Shown in pieces: positions 1-10,500 of a stretch of 64,000 nucleotides of DNA. The notes under the pieces are model-generated. The model did no database searches. It was not told where the DNA came from and saw only the letters and a list, made by a program, of their open reading frames with translations. This DNA comes from Sulfurospirillum sp. (GTDB lineage Bacteria; Campylobacterota; Campylobacteria; Campylobacterales; Sulfurospirillaceae), in contig JADGDR010000012.1 of NCBI GenBank assembly GCA_016744795.1, positions 1-64,000 on the forward strand. Direction: 5' to 3'. A program made the position numbers and the translations under genes. Position 1 is the first letter of the stretch. The number at the start of each line of letters is the position of its first letter.

Positions 1-27
1 GGAGTTCGAATCTCCCTCTCCCGGCCA
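1..27 (+). tRNA. tRNA 3' end (truncated by window start)
   Basis: The first 27 bases read as the last four bases of a T-stem 5' strand, the TTCGAAT loop, the 3' T-stem CTCCC, a seven-base acceptor strand TCTCCCG, discriminator G and an encoded CCA. The anticodon lies outside the window, so the amino acid cannot be assigned. The next 150 bases hold no gene that I can see. Confidence 0.85.
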
Positions 28-176
28 TTTATTTCCAAAACCTTTTCAAACCTCTATTTTATAATATTTTAACTTTTAACCTAACTGGTCAATTTCTATA
101 TTTTTTAATTTTTTTACCATAAAATTAGTTCTAAATATTTATTTCATTAAAACCCATCTTCTACCTTACACCATTA

Positions 177-2252
177 TTAAATCTGTTTATCTAAAGCTTG
201 TTCAATCAAAAATATTGCATCATTAATATCTGAAATATTTTCTAATTTAAATTCTACAGATCCATTTCCCCAAGTTCCTACATCACTAACATCCATACAT
301 TTTCCATAGGGGTCATCAATTTCTTCAATTTTTATATTAAGAGATAATTTAAGTCCACTTACCTGAGGTATAACATCAACAAAATTTGTTAAAGATTTAA
401 AAGCAATATATAATTTTTTATATTCTCTTTTCACAGAAGAATCTAAATTCAATACATGTTGTTCTAATAATGTATATAATTCAAGGGTATTGTTTTTCAT
501 ATACTCATAGCTTTCTATAGAATAGGCACTATCTTTTCCCACTTTATTTGGTGTATATTTTTTAATTGTTTCTTCTTTTATATGAGGGTATGACCAAATA
601 TTTTTAGCAATTTCAAATAAAACAATTGCTCTATCTTCAATAGCTTTTTTATCCCACTTTTCGACTATAGCAATACTCCTATTTAAAAATATTGGGCTAT
701 TTATAAAACCACCTTCCATAGTTTTTTTAATACTAAATTGCCTATCAGAAAGTTCTGAGTTATATCCTGTCAATGTCAAATTTCCTATTGTGTGCAAATA
801 CCGCTGTTGAATTTCTTTCCAATTATCACCAAGTTCTTCTTTCCATTCTTCTGAAAGATTTTCATTTTGTGGCATTACATGTTCAATAGTATAATTTCCA
901 ACATTTACAAACTCTTTACGTCCATCATTTTCCATTTTACTAAGTAAATAATTTCTATTACGTAAAGTATAAATATCTCTATCAACAAAAAATCTTTCAA
1001 ACTCACCATCTTTTGGAAACCTTTGATATGAAGATAATAAAATAAAATATACTCCTATACTAGATGCATAATCATTTTTATCAATATTCTTCATAAAATT
1101 TGCAAATGTTTTATTTAGACTATTTGTTGGTATACCACAAATTAATCTTCTAAATACATAATTTTCTACATAGCTTAATATTATTAAAAATTCTTCTTTA
1201 GTTATTTTTTCACTAATGTACGCAACATAAATCTCTAACAAAAAAGGATAAGCTACATTAACTTTTAAAGTATAAATATTTTTAAATGAATTCAATAAAT
1301 CTTTATCAACCTCCTGCAACAATGCCATTCTTACATAATACTTTGAATAATTATATAAATTCTTAACTATATCTTCAACACTAACTCCATTTTTTATTTC
1401 TTTAAAGAAATACTCTTTAAAAGCTTCATATACAGCATTTTTATTAGGAATATTACCATCATTTTTAATAGTTAGATAATCTCTAACAAATGAATCAAAT
1501 TTTGTAGCATACTCACTACCAAAAGACTGTTCCATTGGATACCAATAATTTTCATATAAATCATTTTGTATTTTAGGTGCTTGTCCCATTAAAACAAAAT
1601 TTCTAATTAAATCTGCTTGAGTTAAATCTAATCCCGTAGAGTTCATACTTTCAAAAATTAATTGTGGGTTATCTTTTTCTCTTTCAAGTGATACCTCTAC
1701 AACAAAAATCTTTTGTAATCCTCTATATATAATTTCTAAATCAACTGATTCTAATTTTTTCATAAAAAAATCATAATTTTCTTTAATTCTTATTGATGGA
1801 TTAGGAGGTAGATTTTGTTTTTTTTGAAGTTTTAACAACGTTTCTTTATCGTTTTTAGTCAAAAGTAATTTAAAATAATTTTCATTTTCTTCTTCAGAGT
1901 TAAAAATATAATAATTACGTATTTTTTTATGCGTAACTGTTAATTTTTGATCACTTTTTTCAATACTATCAGCTAAGGCTGTCAGTAAAATACTCACAGT
2001 AGTTAATCTTTGCTGCCCATCAATAACAAGCAATTTTGGTACATCACTAGTAGTTTGATGATGTTCTTGGATATAAACTAAAGAACCTAAGAAATGACCT
2101 GAAAAATCCTCATTGATTCCTATTTTAAGAATATCCTGCCATAACTGAAAACATTGCTTTAAACCCCAACTATAAGTTCTCTGATAAATTGGAATAACAA
2201 ACTGCTTTGAGCCTTGTAATAGTTTAAAAAATTGTATATCTTTTGCTGTCAT
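177..2252 (-). CDS. GmrSD-like DUF262-DUF1524-DUF5655 nuclease
   Basis: A 691-residue protein with a DUF262 (ParB/GmrS-like NTPase) N-terminus. Residues 20-29 read IPIYQRTYSW and 78-82 DGQQR, the family's signature nucleotide-binding motif. A DUF1524 HNH-type nuclease region follows, with IEHVMPQ near residue 457 and HTIGNLTLTGYN near 484. The last about 110 residues look like DUF5655. Known relatives (GmrSD, SspE, BrxU) cut modified or phage DNA, so an anti-phage role is inferred, not shown. AAAAGGAAATTTATG supports the start. It is a lone gene just downstream of a tRNA, a common insertion site for acquired DNA, and it carries no TACATGTA motif. No partner modification or DND/Ssp genes are visible nearby. 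Confidence 0.85.
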   Translation of the reverse strand: MTAKDIQFFKLLQGSKQFVIPIYQRTYSWGLKQCFQLWQDILKIGINEDFSGHFLGSLVYIQEHHQTTSDVPKLLVIDGQQRLTTVSILLTALADSIEKSDQKLTVTHKKIRNYYIFNSEEENENYFKLLLTKNDKETLLKLQKKQNLPPNPSIRIKENYDFFMKKLESVDLEIIYRGLQKIFVVEVSLEREKDNPQLIFESMNSTGLDLTQADLIRNFVLMGQAPKIQNDLYENYWYPMEQSFGSEYATKFDSFVRDYLTIKNDGNIPNKNAVYEAFKEYFFKEIKNGVSVEDIVKNLYNYSKYYVRMALLQEVDKDLLNSFKNIYTLKVNVAYPFLLEIYVAYISEKITKEEFLIILSYVENYVFRRLICGIPTNSLNKTFANFMKNIDKNDYASSIGVYFILLSSYQRFPKDGEFERFFVDRDIYTLRNRNYLLSKMENDGRKEFVNVGNYTIEHVMPQNENLSEEWKEELGDNWKEIQQRYLHTIGNLTLTGYNSELSDRQFSIKKTMEGGFINSPIFLNRSIAIVEKWDKKAIEDRAIVLFEIAKNIWSYPHIKEETIKKYTPNKVGKDSAYSIESYEYMKNNTLELYTLLEQHVLNLDSSVKREYKKLYIAFKSLTNFVDVIPQVSGLKLSLNIKIEEIDDPYGKCMDVSDVGTWGNGSVEFKLENISDINDAIFLIEQALDKQI

Positions 2253-2315
2253 AAATTTCCTTTTATTGTATCTACTAAAAAGTAAATTTTATTCTTATTT
2301 ATAAAATGAAAAAAT

Positions 2316-2966
2316 TTATAACTCTTTTTTAGTATCTTTTCTTGCTTTCTTTTTTTTATTGCGTGGTTTTTTATTTTTGTTTAGAGAGAGTTTTCCTGTC
2401 TTTATTCCCTGTTGCACAGCTGTTGGAGAAAAATCTTTGACTTTTTCTTTTGGCATATCTTGCTTCATCATATATTCTATAGTTTCAAGTGTATTTTTTT
2501 CCTCTGTACTAACAAAAGAGATAGACTCTCCAACTTCATCAACATAAGCAAGACGTACGAAATACGCCTCTGCCTCAGTAGCTAAGTCATAGTTAACGAT
2601 TAGCTCTATATTGGTCAATTTTAGAGATTTTAAAATCATATCAGTAGTTATAATGATATTTATTTCTGATGAATTAAAAGCTTTAGCTGCATCTTCTATC
2701 TGTATTGCTCTATGATTTCCATGTATTGCAGTAGCTGGGATGTCTTTATCGTTAAGATACTTGCTTAGAGAGTCTGCCTTACGCTTAGTTGCCATTAGGA
2801 CTACTATCTGTTTTTTTTCACTATTTTTAATGAATTGTTCGAACATTATTGTTTTATCGTGTTGTTCTACGAAATAGGCTACTTGTTTAGTTCTTTTTGC
2901 GATACTTACATGATCGAAATATTTTGCAGTAGCAGGTTTATCAGTTTTATCAGTTTTAATTGGCAT
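2316..2966 (-). CDS. lone helicase C-terminal (RecA2) domain protein
   Basis: A 216-residue protein resembling only the second RecA domain of DEAD-box RNA helicases: IVVLMATKRKADSL (motif IV-like), AIHGN, IIITTD (motif V) and a VGESISFVS strand. The DEAD-containing first domain is missing. Motif VI, normally HRxGRxGR, is replaced by VRLAYVDEVG, so the arginine finger is lost. The C-terminal tail is strongly lysine-rich (KKPRNKKKKARK), suggesting RNA or ribosome binding. It cannot be a normal ATP-driven helicase on its own. The upstream 120 bp contain no remnant of a first domain, so this looks like a settled short gene rather than a fresh truncation. The function is unknown. Confidence 0.7.
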   Translation of the reverse strand: MPIKTDKTDKPATAKYFDHVSIAKRTKQVAYFVEQHDKTIMFEQFIKNSEKKQIVVLMATKRKADSLSKYLNDKDIPATAIHGNHRAIQIEDAAKAFNSSEINIIITTDMILKSLKLTNIELIVNYDLATEAEAYFVRLAYVDEVGESISFVSTEEKNTLETIEYMMKQDMPKEKVKDFSPTAVQQGIKTGKLSLNKNKKPRNKKKKARKDTKKEL

Positions 2967-3053
2967 GTGAATTATTCCTTGGATGTTTAAATGAATTATA
3001 GCTGAATATTTAGTTTAGAAATTAAAAAAAATATGTAATTATGTATTTGTTTC

Positions 3054-3083
3054 TTACATGTAAGGAAAAATCCTTACATGTAA
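3054..3083. terminator. perfect inverted repeat made of two TACATGTA motifs
   Basis: TTACATGTAAGGA, loop AAAA, TCCTTACATGTAA: a perfect 13-bp stem starting a few bases beyond the stop codon of the BASS transporter gene at 3090. Its placement suggests a terminator for that minus-strand gene, although no clear U-run follows. Each arm carries the dispersed TACATGTA motif. Confidence 0.6.
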
Positions 3084-3086
3084 AGA
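3075..3086 (+). repeat. TACATGTAAAGA motif, exact copy
   Basis: Intergenic copy forming the right arm of the hairpin behind the BASS transporter gene. Confidence 0.8.
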
Positions 3087-3089
3087 GTG

Positions 3090-3998
3090 TTATTTGTCTG
3101 ATTTACCCCAATATGAAGCAATAATTGAGCCTGATATGTTGTGCCAAATACTAAAAATTGCACCTGGTAATGCACTAAGAGGTGTAAAATATTTCATAGC
3201 CAAGGCAACAGCTAAACCTGAGTTTTGCATGCCCACTTCAATAGCAACTGTTTTACAGGTTTTTCTATCAAAGCCAAAAAGTTTTGAAAGGTAAAAACCA
3301 CCAAGTAAACCAGTAAAATTATGAAGCATTATTCCCAACAAAAGAGTAAGTCCAACTGTAGCAAGTCTTGATTCATTAAGTCCAACAACAATTGCGATAA
3401 TAAAGACAATAGAAAAAATAGATAAAAGTGCTAAAAAGTCTTGTCTTTTTTCAATATGTTTATGTAAAAAATAGTTTACAACAACACCTGAGAGAACAGG
3501 CAAAAATACTATTTTTAAAATGCTTATAAGCATACTTAAGGCAGGAACTGAAACGGTCATGCCAACATAAAAAAGTGTTAAATATGGAGTTACTACGATA
3601 GAGAGTAGTGTAGAAACAACAGTCATAGTAATAGAAAGTGCAACATCTCCTTTTGCTAAATAAGAGATTACATTTGAAGCAGTTCCACCTGCAACTGTTC
3701 CAACTAAAATCATACCAACCATTAAATCTGTTGAAAAATTGAAAAATTTAGAAATAGTGAAAGCTGCAAATGGCATTAGTGCAAATTGTAGCAAAACAGT
3801 GAGAGCAATGACTTTTGGTTTTTTTACAACTCTCTTAAAGTCTTCTATTCGTAAGGTCACACCCATACTAAACATAATTAAAATCAAAAGCGGAACAATC
3901 CAACTCTTAAAATCTACAATGACATTTGGTTGCATATATGCAAAAACTGAGGCTAGAATAGCCCAAAGCGGAAATAAAGTATTTATCTTCTTTACCAT
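3090..3998 (-). CDS. bile acid:sodium symporter family (BASS) transporter
   Basis: A 302-residue, almost entirely hydrophobic protein with about nine to ten predicted membrane segments. Residues 104-121 (GGTASNVISYLAKGDVAL) match the conserved discontinuous-helix region of the BASS superfamily, which includes ASBT, YocS and PanS. The family couples sodium to uptake of organic anions such as bile acids, pantothenate, ketopantoate or pyruvate. The exact substrate cannot be read from sequence. It stands alone on the minus strand with a hairpin right behind its stop codon. Confidence 0.85.
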   Translation of the reverse strand: MVKKINTLFPLWAILASVFAYMQPNVIVDFKSWIVPLLILIMFSMGVTLRIEDFKRVVKKPKVIALTVLLQFALMPFAAFTISKFFNFSTDLMVGMILVGTVAGGTASNVISYLAKGDVALSITMTVVSTLLSIVVTPYLTLFYVGMTVSVPALSMLISILKIVFLPVLSGVVVNYFLHKHIEKRQDFLALLSIFSIVFIIAIVVGLNESRLATVGLTLLLGIMLHNFTGLLGGFYLSKLFGFDRKTCKTVAIEVGMQNSGLAVALAMKYFTPLSALPGAIFSIWHNISGSIIASYWGKSDK

Positions 3999-4125
3999 TT
4001 CTTCTCCAATCCATAATTTTTTATCCCTTATCTTACATTATCCTAAATCATTAGTCAATAAAAGGGTAAAAAATTATTTGAAAGTCCATAAAAACTTAAC
4101 GAAACGAATTTATGAAAGAAATTAT

Positions 4126-4227
4126 TTACTTAGAAGCTTTTTTAGCTTTTTTATCAGCTCTTTTTTCTTTTAACGTTTTTTCAGATTTTTTTTTCACTGA
4201 TTTTTGAACATCTTTTCCCTTAGCCAT
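4126..4227 (-). CDS. 33-residue lysine-rich protein
   Basis: The ORF begins MAKGKDVQKSVKKKSEK and ends KADKKAKKASK-like. About half the residues are Lys or Arg, with no hydrophobic core. A strong ribosome binding site (TAAAGGAGATAGTATG) argues that it is translated. A basic, probably disordered peptide of this kind could bind RNA, ribosomes or DNA, but no family is recognised with certainty. It is divergent from the second short basic gene at 4553. Confidence 0.65.
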   Translation of the reverse strand: MAKGKDVQKSVKKKSEKTLKEKRADKKAKKASK

Positions 4228-4552
4228 ACTATCTCCTTTATTTAAATAATAGTTATCAGTATATCTGAATATTTATATAAGACCACTAAATAGTTTAAAA
4301 AGAAGATATTAGCATATATTGATGAATAGAAAATTGTAAATTAAACTATAAATACTAAAATTTTATAATTAAACAATGAATGTGATAAAACTACGCTATA
4401 ATCTATACTTACATGAACGAATATTTTTAAATTGCTATAACTTTATATTTAAAAATCTTTGATTTAAAAAATACTTTATGTTATTTGCGTATTAAACTTT
4501 TCAAAGACTACATTCATCTAAAATTTATCTAATATACAAAAGAGGATTACTA
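4228..4552. other. 325-bp AT-rich divergent spacer
   Basis: Lies between the two short basic genes and has no ORF of its own. A TATAAT hexamer sits at 4397-4402 on the plus strand, preceded by GC in a TGATAAAACTACGC context, so transcription towards the plus-strand small gene could start near 4409 and give a leader of about 140 bases. No riboswitch or RNA gene is recognised. Confidence 0.4.
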
Positions 4553-4711
4553 ATGGCTAAAACTAACTACAGTTATGAAAAACGAGCACGCGAATTGGAA
4601 AAATTGAAGAAAAAAGAAGAAAAGCGTAAGAAAAAACTAGCTCAAAATACTGATGAAACAGAAGAAAAGACACAAACACCTTCAGATGCATCTCAAACCA
4701 AAGAATCATAA
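4553..4711 (+). CDS. 52-residue basic/acidic small protein
   Basis: The ORF begins MAKTNYSYEKRARELEKLKK. It has a strongly basic helical first half with heptad-like Leu/Lys spacing, then an acidic, Thr-rich tail ending in ES. GAGGATTACTAATG provides the ribosome binding site. Short proteins beginning MAKTNYSYEKR with a Lys/Glu helix recur as conserved hypotheticals in proteobacteria, which is recalled rather than checked. The function is unknown; a nucleic-acid or ribosome-associated role is only a guess from charge. Confidence 0.7.
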   Translation: MAKTNYSYEKRARELEKLKKKEEKRKKKLAQNTDETEEKTQTPSDASQTKES

Positions 4712-4715
4712 AATA

Positions 4716-4741
4716 TAGCCTACTTCTAATGAAATAGGCTA
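4716..4741. terminator. possible bidirectional terminator between convergent genes
   Basis: TAGCCTA (4716-4722) and TAGGCTA (4735-4741) form a 7-bp stem with a 12-base loop, followed by AAAAA on the plus strand. It lies between the convergent small gene and the chemoreceptor gene. The stem is short and no convincing U-run exists on either side. Confidence 0.4.
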
Positions 4742-4751
4742 AAAAAGTCTT

Positions 4752-6494
4752 CTATACCTTATACTGGTTTAATAAATCTGAAAGCTTAGAACTCATATTC
4801 ATCATATGACTAGCAGCACTTGAGATTTCTTCTACACTTTTTGCATTATCGCTTGAGAGTTGATGAACAGCTCCTATCTCAGTGATAATACCATTAGTCG
4901 TTTCAGTATTTTCTACATAACCATTTATGATATTTTCAATATCAGATATAGCATTTTGAACATTTTCTACACTTTTACCTATATTTTCTTCAACACTAGT
5001 AGAATTTTTAGCTAATACTTCTGCCTTTAGAGCATTTGAAGTAATTTGTTCTGTTGTATCACTTATTGCTTGAACTATAACATTTATGGTTGCATTTATT
5101 TCAGCTAAAGACTTCTGAGTTCTCTCAGCTAGCTGTCTCACTTCATCTGCAACAACAGCAAAACCTTTTCCTTGTTCACCAGCTCTTGCTGCTTCTATTG
5201 CTGCATTTAGTGCTAAAAGGTTTGTTTGATCTGCAATATCTGCGATAACAGTTAGTACCTCTTTTACCTGCCCAGCATCTGCACTTAGCTGTTGAAGTTT
5301 TGTTGCCATCTCATTTTCAGCTACAGAATTAGCGTACACACCAGTAGATAGTTCTGATAATTTCATCTTTGCACTTTCTAAGTTTTGTGCAGTTTTTACT
5401 ATTTCATCTTTTGTATCTTTAGCCTCTTTTGTAGAAAGATTTAAAGTATCTTGTAAACTTTTACCTTTTTGAGTTATACCTAGAACTAAATTTGATTCTT
5501 TTTCTGCTTTTTTCCCTATTTCATGCGAAGTTTGTGACAGTTCTTCTGCCATAGAACTATTTTCTAGACTACTTTGTTTTGCTTCTGAAATTGTTGATTT
5601 TAAAAATTGTATCATTTTAGCAAAGCTTTCAGAGAGTATGCCCATTTCATCTTGACTTTCAATAGTAATCTCTTTAGAAAAATCGCCATTACTTACTCGT
5701 GATGTCTCTTCTAATAACTTATTTAAAGGAGATAAAAATCTCTTTTGTACAAGATAAAAATATGCAAAAGTAAATAATATAATTAATATTATAACTTCAA
5801 TAAAAATAATTTCAAACATGAAGTCATTTTTATCCTTATATTTTTTAACATTAGATAGAGTTCTATCATCAAGTATTTTAAAAAATTCCACTATTGGTTT
5901 CATTATCTTTGCTTTTTCTATATGATAGTTTTTATCATGCATTAGTCTCATTGCTAATTTTAAATCAGGATTCCCTTTTTTAACATAATTTCCACTACCA
6001 TCATCAAACTTACCAACTGCTGCATTCATAGAAATTGTTTCTGTTTCAATAAGCTTATTTGAATTATTTTGAGCCTCTTTTAATTTTGCGAACTCTTCAT
6101 CAGTAAAGCCCAACTCTTTCATCATCTTATCTAAAGATTTTTTAAACGTATCAGGACGTGGTTTTACCCCTGGATTTGCTGCAACAAAATCCCAATACAC
6201 CCTTTCATAGTGTTCTGGTCTTGCTTTTTCACCATTACGAATATCTATTACATCCAAGTACTCTTTTTTATACTCAGGATTTCCACCTGTTACGACAAAT
6301 GTTCTTGCTAATCTTGTTAAATCATCAGAACTTTGTCTTAATTCATCTGCTAATAAATATGACTTATATCTAATATTATAAGCTTCCGTAAGCTCAGTTT
6401 GAACTTGTGATTTAATATACAAGGTTAAAAGTATACTTACAACTAACCCTCCTACCACTAAAAAAAACAATTTAAAATACAATCTTAAACTCAT
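4752..6494 (-). CDS. methyl-accepting chemotaxis protein
   Basis: A 580-residue transmembrane chemoreceptor. Membrane segment 1 is at about residues 8-27, then a periplasmic sensing region of about 200 residues (with [13 protein letters not shown], common in receptors of this phylum), membrane segment 2 at about 227-250, HAMP at about 252-305, and a long coiled-coil signalling domain. The hairpin tip reads [22 protein letters not shown], nearly invariant in the family and the contact site for CheA/CheW. The C-terminus (LLNQYKV) lacks a CheR-binding pentapeptide. The ligand is unknown. It is monocistronic, with no chemotaxis genes next to it. Confidence 0.95.
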   Translation of the reverse strand: MSLRLYFKLFFLVVGGLVVSILLTLYIKSQVQTELTEAYNIRYKSYLLADELRQSSDDLTRLARTFVVTGGNPEYKKEYLDVIDIRNGEKARPEHYERVYWDFVAANPGVKPRPDTFKKSLDKMMKELGFTDEEFAKLKEAQNNSNKLIETETISMNAAVGKFDDGSGNYVKKGNPDLKLAMRLMHDKNYHIEKAKIMKPIVEFFKILDDRTLSNVKKYKDKNDFMFEIIFIEVIILIILFTFAYFYLVQKRFLSPLNKLLEETSRVSNGDFSKEITIESQDEMGILSESFAKMIQFLKSTISEAKQSSLENSSMAEELSQTSHEIGKKAEKESNLVLGITQKGKSLQDTLNLSTKEAKDTKDEIVKTAQNLESAKMKLSELSTGVYANSVAENEMATKLQQLSADAGQVKEVLTVIADIADQTNLLALNAAIEAARAGEQGKGFAVVADEVRQLAERTQKSLAEINATINVIVQAISDTTEQITSNALKAEVLAKNSTSVEENIGKSVENVQNAISDIENIINGYVENTETTNGIITEIGAVHQLSSDNAKSVEEISSAASHMMNMSSKLSDLLNQYKV

Positions 6495-6686
6495 TTTTGC
6501 CCCTTTATTTTTATTTAAGTATATTAATAATATCTGTTATTTTATTAAAAATCAAGCTTATTCAACTTTTGTACATAAGGGCAATGTTGAAAATCAATGA
6601 ATAATTACTTAAGTGTTTTAAAGTTTAACTAGTTATTTTACAATATTAAAAGCAAAATACCATTAAACAATTTTAATTATTTATTA

Positions 6687-7496
6687 TTAATTATCTTTAC
6701 ATGTAAGCACAAAATTATCATATATATATTTAATTTCTTTATCACTTATGGGGTAATTAAATTCTCTAAGTAATATATCTTCAAACTGTTTTATATTTTC
6801 TATTTTTATTTTTTTTGTATATGCAGGGTACATTCTACGAAAATTATTATTTACTATTGTAAGCACTTCATCTTTTAAAATAGAAGATAAAACCATATTG
6901 TTTACAAAAGATGCTTTTGGATGTTTATGAGAATAATAATGACCTAATTCAAAATCGATTTCATAACAAGGGTGTAAATCAAACTTATATAGTGTACAAA
7001 AAGTATCTTCATTGACTATCTGTAAAACATATGTATTATCATTATTTTTTTTAATTCTATATGTTATTTCTTGTTCAGTTGTTGTATATTCATCTCCAAA
7101 CTTTACTGGTTTACTAGCAGAAAGATAGCCAAAACCAACATCTACAATATAACGTGATTCTTCATAAGTTAAAAGAGTAAAACGATGGGTTAATGGGGCT
7201 ATAATTTCTTTGTTATTAAGTACTCTTGCAAAATATGATTCGACTTTGAATCCACAATATAGTAATGCCTCATACATAAGTTTATTGTGTTCAAAACAGT
7301 AGCCACCTTCTTTTCTATTCACTATTTTTTCAACAATTGCAGGAAGTTCTAAAGATAATTCTTTCTTTAAAAGTACTGGTATACTGGTAAAAGGAAATTG
7401 TTTAATATGTTTTTTTATTAGCTCTTCCACGTCTTGTAAATTAACAATTTTTCTATCAATACCTAAAGATTTTAGATACTCTTCTATAATATTCAC
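6687..7496 (-). CDS. nat: arylamine N-acetyltransferase
   Basis: A 269-residue protein, the usual NAT length. The papain-like catalytic triad is complete: Cys67 in GGYCFEHN, His104 in LTHRFTL and Asp119 in VDVGFG. NATs transfer acetyl from acetyl-CoA to arylamines or hydrazines and in some bacteria act in natural-product amide synthesis. The physiological substrate here is unknown. The gene stands alone, with no biosynthetic cluster around it. Its 3' end contains an exact TACATGTAAAGA motif, used as coding sequence for LTCKD. Confidence 0.93.
   Translation of the reverse strand: MNIIEEYLKSLGIDRKIVNLQDVEELIKKHIKQFPFTSIPVLLKKELSLELPAIVEKIVNRKEGGYCFEHNKLMYEALLYCGFKVESYFARVLNNKEIIAPLTHRFTLLTYEESRYIVDVGFGYLSASKPVKFGDEYTTTEQEITYRIKKNNDNTYVLQIVNEDTFCTLYKFDLHPCYEIDFELGHYYSHKHPKASFVNNMVLSSILKDEVLTIVNNNFRRMYPAYTKKIKIENIKQFEDILLREFNYPISDKEIKYIYDNFVLTCKDN
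6694..6705 (-). repeat. TACATGTAAAGA motif, exact copy
   Basis: Within the last codons of the NAT gene, read in the same direction as the gene's complement convention (plus strand TCTTTACATGTA). Confidence 0.8.
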
Positions 7497-7557
7497 TTTT
7501 ATCCTTTGCTAATTTGACATTCAAAATAAAATAAATATAAAAAGTATTTTTGTTTTA

Positions 7558-10500
7558 CTAGATCAAATATTCTACTGTATTTCTTCCATTTGACTTGGCT
7601 GCATATAGAGCTTGGTCTGCCCTTGATATTAACTCTTTCATATCTTCTTTATCTTTGTACATAGATATACCAAAACTAGCTGTTTTTTGTTCGTTGATTT
7701 CAAAGGAGTAAGAAGCAATACTTTCTCTTAATTTTTCAGCTAATACCATCATACCTTTTAATTTTGATTTACTACATATAATCAAAAATTCTTCACCACC
7801 CCATCTTCCAACAGTATCTGTTTTACGTGAATATTTTTTAAGAATATTAGCAATTTCTTGCAGTACTTTATCACCCATTTGATGACCATATGTGTCATTA
7901 ACAACTTTAAAATAGTCAATATCAATTAAAATCAAACCAAATTCATATGAAAATCTATTTGCTTTATTGTATTCATAGATCAATACTTCTTCTAATTTAG
8001 CTCTATTATAAATTCCTGTTAATTTATCGGTTATAGACAACTCTTCAATTCTCTTTTTATCTGTTACATCTTCTAAAATTGCACGATAACCTATTTTATG
8101 ATTATTTTTAAATAAAGGTTCAATATAAGCATTAAAATACTTTGTATCTTTTTGTTTTGTATAATTTATTATTTCACCAACCCAAGTTTTATTCTCTTTA
8201 ATTGTTTTCCACATTTTTTCAAAAACTTGAGCAGGCATATCAGGATGCCTCATAATTTTATGAGATTCTCCAATTAGCTCATCATTTGTATATTTAATTG
8301 TTTTACAATAAGCTTCATTAACGTCAGTAATTACACCCTTAAGATCCGTTGTCATTATCAACACATACTTATTAACCATTTCTTGTTTTTCACGTATTTC
8401 TTCGTTTGCTAAAGCTAACTTACTATTCATATGACTAATTGTTCTATTCTTATACACAATAAAGAAAATTATAATTGAAAAAAAAGCAATTACATAAAAC
8501 AACTTTGTATAATCAAATGATTGTTGTACTTTTATTGATATCCATCTTCCAACTATCCTCTTTATATGTTCTTGACTAATTTCATCTAATGCTTTTTGCA
8601 TAATGCTATTAAGCAATGGTTCATCATTTCTAGACGCTACACTAAGTTCAGCTTCATATTCTAGCTTACCTGCAATTTTTAAATCTACCATTGAATATTT
8701 TTGCATCATATATCCAATTGCGGGCAAGATATCAACATAACCAAACAATTCTCCATCTCTAACTAGTTCAAGTCCTTCTTTCGCATTTTTTACATCTATT
8801 ATTTTTATATTAGGATTTTTTTTCTTGAGAAATTCTTTATAAGCATAATTTTTTACAATACCTATTTTACGTGATCCAATTGCTTTGCTATCTCTAATAA
8901 AAAGTTCATCAAGTTTTGTTGCAATAACAAAGGGTTCACTAACATATGGCTTTGTAAAATTCATAGAATCTCTACGACTTGGAACATCCATTGAAACAGG
9001 TAAAATATCACATTTTCTGTCTCTTATGTTTTTTACTGAAGTTTCCCATTTTTTAGTAGGAAGAAGCTTGATGGGAGTATCTATATACTCAGAAACCAAT
9101 TGCATTATATCCGCACCTATTCCCCTATGTTTTCCTTTTTCATCAATTTGTTCAAAAGGAAGCCAATTGGGAAGAACACACATTTTAATCTCTTTTTTAC
9201 TCTTTAAGTAGTCAATTTCTTTTTTATTCAATATCTTTTTTTTATTAACTACAGTTTTTATATTCATCCATTTTTCTTTTAATTGTCCAACATCGGCACG
9301 AGATAAAGAATGATTTACTTTTTCTAAAATCGACTTTAAAATAATGTTTTCTTTTCCAACTCCCATAGGAAGTTGGGTTTTAGTTGGTATTCCCAAATCT
9401 TTAATATTTGTTATCTTTATATTTGTATACCAATTTTTTTGTATATAATAATGAATAGAAGGTAAACTTCCTATTACGGCATATGCCTTACCTAAATAAA
9501 CTGCTTCAATAGCTTCAGCAGTACTATTGGTTAATAACAATTTTTGTTTTGGAAATTTATTTTTTAAATAATTATGTAAAAATGTTTTATTTCCTACTGC
9601 AATGATTTTATCATTTAAGTCATACATAGAATCTATATTGTATTTTCTATTTATTGCCATTCCTGTTGTATATTCTATATGATTAAAGTTTGTATATGCT
9701 ACAAACTTTTTTCTTTCATTTGTAACTGCAATATGAGGAATAATATCTAAAGTTTTATCTTTTAGCATAGACAAATATTCTTTCCAAGGTTTACCGCTAA
9801 TAAACTTTATATCGACACCCATATATTTACCCATAAGCCTCATATAGTCAATTGAGTAGCCTTGTGGCATACCATTTTCATTAAAATTAAAAGGAGGAAA
9901 ATCAGATAAGTTTTGAACAGTTAATATAGGATGTGATTTAAGATATTTTTTTTCTTGGTTTGTGAATTTAATTTCATAATCTTTATTATTTTTAGATTCT
10001 TTGCCTAACATATATTTTCTATTAAAAAACCATTTATCATTTAAACGTGTTTTTTCAAATTCCGAAATTGAATCTAAACCTTTATTCAAAATAGAAATAG
10101 CCTCCGGATAATCTTTTCTAACAGAAAAAACTAAATTAAGCGTACTATTTGGTAAATACCCAACTATTTTTAAATATCTTAATTTTAATTTATTTGCCAT
10201 ATACAAGAAAGATTGACCTCCTGCTATCGCGTCTATTTCATTTATTAATAGTTTATTTACTATGTCTTCTAGTGAGTGTATAGGAACTAAAGTAGAATTC
10301 TTATAAATTGACATCAATTTTTTATCAAAAAGGTTTTTTTCTTGATAACCTATCTTTTTTCCTGATAAATCTTTACTAGAGTGAATTTGTTTAGGATTAT
10401 GACTTGAAACAATCAATAATCGTTTTGTAGAGATATAAGGTTTTGAAAAATTAAAAAAGTTATCTCTTTTTGCATGTTTTGCACTAGTGCTTAATCCATC

